In this document: positions 61,420 to 64,000 of the stretch, piece after piece
Numbering within the stretch: position 1 is the stretch's first letter
Layout of the letters: the number at the start of each line of letters is the position of its first letter
Source: Sympetrum striolatum
Taxonomy: Eukaryota > Arthropoda > Insecta > Odonata > Libellulidae
DNA: 64,000 nt
Direction of reading: 5' to 3'
NCBI GenBank assembly: GCA_947579665.1
Contig: OX388349.1
Coordinates: 68,080,841-68,144,840, forward strand
The notes under the pieces: generated by a model
The model's database searches: none
The model's input: the letters and a program-made list of their open reading frames with translations, nothing else
What the model was told of the DNA's origin: nothing
Program-made: the position numbers and the translations under genes

Positions 61420-64000
61420 GTGAGTCAAAAACAGTTATCTCTTCTCCATGCCTTGTAATTGCGAAAAATTTAAGTCCTACGATCTATTAATCTTTTAGGA
61501 AAAAATGTACCCAAAGTTTTCCGGAAATTGAAGCATTTTTCGAAGGATTTACGGAATTGGCGTATTTATAATTAATTTATTCTTTTACCGAAAATTAAGA
61601 GCCACAATAATTCTTTTTATCTATGTGCAAAATTTAGATAATTTAATCGCAAAAGCTTTTATATGCACAGTAAAAGCACGGGACAATTGATTTGTTAGTA
61701 AATAATGCGTTTTAATTTGTAGGAATATTTTTAATAAAATTTTATTTCCACAAACATCCTAAATCTACGTTACTTAGTAGAGAACAATTGTACTGCTCAG
61801 CTCTTGAATATAAACTGCATTCACCAATCTAGGCAAATTTTAAAAGGAAATAGTAAATTAGAAAGTCTGGATGAACAAAATTTGGGCATTACCGCCAATC
61901 AAATCCATTTCTCTTTTAAATGAATTAGGTCTTTGAAGAATATTTAATCCATTTAGAGTTATTTAATAGCCTTTGCATAGCCAAATCCTCATTCCATCAA
62001 GGTGAGTTTTTGACGGAGAAAATGTGCTTATGAGAATTTTCATTATAAAATAGCTACACATTTTTTAAAACGATTTCCAAATAGAGAGGGTAAATATTTT
62101 CCAGAGAGGGCAGACGTAACTCAGAGAGAAATATCAAGAAGTAATTTCCATCGAATGTTTCCACAAAATTACTAATTCATGAACATTCCGAGAAGAGGAA
62201 ATGACAAGGGAATTCCCAGCGACTTCTCTAAAAACCGTGAGTTTTCAATCAGGGATTTTATGCATGTGAGGGAAAAATTTCATACTGTGAAGAAATCAAA
62301 AGGAAAGTCTCTTTGATGTGCGCAAATATAGGAAAAGTTTGTATCAGTCAAAGGTTGATGAAAATACGTGTATGTGAATCGTGGAGAGCGCTTGCCCTCC
62401 GAAAGTACGGGATCTGAGCCAATCTCGCCTCCCAATCCGTCAAAAGCCTCAGCGGTATAGCACGGAGTTTAACCCGCCTTACTGGGCGCACGCACTGTAA
62501 TGCGATTTCGGGAACGTTATTCCAAGCTGAAGATGAAGTAGTTAACGGAAGGAACACTTTTCACGAGTTTCATTTTTTCTTCTTTTCGAAATTTACTTCG
62601 ACCTTAGAACTTTTTATTAGTAGCGAAATCGAGGATCAATTGAAAAATAACCGTTTGATTACTATTTTTGGCAACTTCTAACGGTGAATATTCCCTTCTT
62701 TATTTTATAGCCCGTATTCACTCACAGTGACTCTGTAAATTAGGCCGTTTTGACATGAAAAAGTTAAAATTATAGAAGGAAGTTTCCTAATACACCAAAA
62801 AGCTTCGATGCATTTAACGAAGATACTTATGGGGGAGAATAAAGTCACGTGAAATATATTATATTCCACGAAAATGGAAACCTTAGTTTTTTGGAAATTA
62901 ATAATCACGATCGAGCCCGAAATTACAAATGTCAGAGGATAGCTGTGGCTCCCCTTTTTCAACTGAATTCTCTTTTCCTCCAAAGACCTGGAATAACACG
63001 ATTATTTCTAAAGTGTTAAGAGATAAGAAAACAGATTAGTAGAGAGTACCATGCATAATATTGGTAACGATCACCAGAAAGTACGTGAATTTCATTCTCG
63101 TACTCCATGAAAAAATAAAAGAATATTTGGCTTACGAATCTGAGAGAATGCTGGGAAAGGAGAGAGTAACAATTTTCTTTCCAGTAGAAATCAGAAAAGC
63201 TATTCCGTTAGCAGAGATGTGGAATTCTTAATACATTTTCGAAGAATCTTACTGCTTTTCCTCTGTAGTATGCGATCAAAAAGTGAGACTGAAAACTGTT
63301 TTCTCTGTAGTTCAGTATGTAGTGATTTCACTGACGATTATGGCTTTTCAAAGGAAATAAAAACACAGGGAGCCTTGTAAATGATACTCGTTATATTTGA
63401 AAATTTAAGGAAACAAGGAATTTGGAAATTTTCATCAAGAATATTTTATGACAATATCAATCGAATCATTTCATCTATTTTGTCTGAACTCATTCGCCTA
63501 ATTTCACTAACCTAAATTTCATTAAAATCGAGAGCCTAAGTAGAAGGACTGATTTTTTAAAACTTTTATTCAGATACAGCTCTTAGCCAAAATTTGCGAT
63601 GAACAATAAATCAGTGAGAGATCATCAACGCCTTTGTATAATTGAAATAATCGTATTTATACAGAATGGTGAATTTTTTTTGGAGCAGTATAGAGCGATT
63701 TGTAGTTTGATTGTTTTCCATGAGCTGATTACTTCGCTTTTTCAAAATTTGCTTATCGGAGGAAACAGCAAATTCTCTAAAACCAGTAAAATGGTGTGAA
63801 TAAAAATAATTTCTACACTACTTTGATTTTGATATATTATTGATGTGTAGATTTTATATCATTTTATCGTATTTAATACAATATTGGACAATTCACGAAC
63901 AATAAAGACTATAATCTTTATATTATACGTTTCAATTGCTTCAAAACTGAGACTGAGAAAATATCTGGCCCAGATTATCGTCCAAAACCAATTTATATCA
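61420..64000 (+). other. AT-rich DNA, possibly the first intron of the candidate gene
   Basis: It begins with a GTGAGT donor. Another strong donor word, AAGGTGAGT, occurs near 62000 but closes no open frame. A small GC-richer patch lies at 62340-62560. No acceptor-plus-exon with a recognisable domain is seen before the end. Confidence 0.3.

Noticed and set aside
62403..62480. Possible tRNA/SINE head (CTCAGCGGTATAGC)
   Set aside because: Only a loose D-arm resemblance; no T-arm and no cloverleaf could be formed.
1..64000. CRISPR array, bacterial operons, rRNA or intact tRNA genes
   Set aside because: No regularly spaced direct repeats, no tightly packed long ORFs and no cloverleaf were found; the sequence is eukaryotic.

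Overview
The window looks like AT-rich, gene-poor nuclear DNA from an animal, most likely an arthropod and probably an insect. The evidence is the very low coding density, the absence of any recognisable protein domain in any frame, and the mobile elements present: a Helitron-like element, a hAT-type MITE with an exact 8-bp target duplication, and several fold-back or inverted-repeat elements carrying Penelope-type hammerhead-like cores. The species cannot be named from sequence alone. The open frames are short and mostly lie on both strands of GC-richer patches. Several of the longest have no ATG start (their first codon is TTG), so I do not call them genes.

Layout. 1-3300 is a nest of repeats: a Penelope-like inverted hairpin between 13-bp direct repeats (354-634), a near-perfect 274-bp fold-back (913-1186), a tRNA-SINE-like scrap (~1470-1540), a hAT MITE (2564-2810), and a 276-bp inverted-repeat element with another hammerhead-like core (3026-3301). 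3300-12570 is AT-rich background with one more fold-back (7359-7480). From 12.5 to 31.6 kb the AT-rich DNA is broken by GC- and CpG-richer islands near 12.6-13.5, 14.5-15.2, 16.2-17.3, 22.8-23.7, 25.8-27.0, 29.3-30.2 and 31.2-31.6 kb, with a roughly 1.06-kb Helitron-like element at 21.0-22.1 kb. From 33 to 42 kb there is a third hammerhead-bearing fold-back (36338-36483), a 178-bp tandem dimer with a related tail (37366-37975), and a fold-back at 40556-40676. From 43 to 64 kb the islands recur near 43.0-43.7, 46.9-47.4, 48.9-49.4, 52.5-53.5, 54.5-54.7, 56.0-56.8, 59.2-60.0 and 60.4-61.4 kb.

The best coding candidate is a short first exon on the + strand at 61353-61419. It has a good Kozak context, encodes a signal-peptide-like N-terminus and ends at a strong 5' splice site in phase 1. 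If real, the window is the upstream flank of a secreted or membrane-protein gene that continues beyond 64 kb, and the GC-rich islands could be its promoters, enhancers or conserved noncoding elements. A weaker first-exon candidate lies at 17034, downstream of NRF-1-like and CACGTG motifs.

The most unusual signal is the recurrence of hammerhead-like cores (CTGANGA ... GAA followed by a very short self-complementary stem III and a C) inside fold-back elements. This fits decayed Penelope-like retroelement termini.
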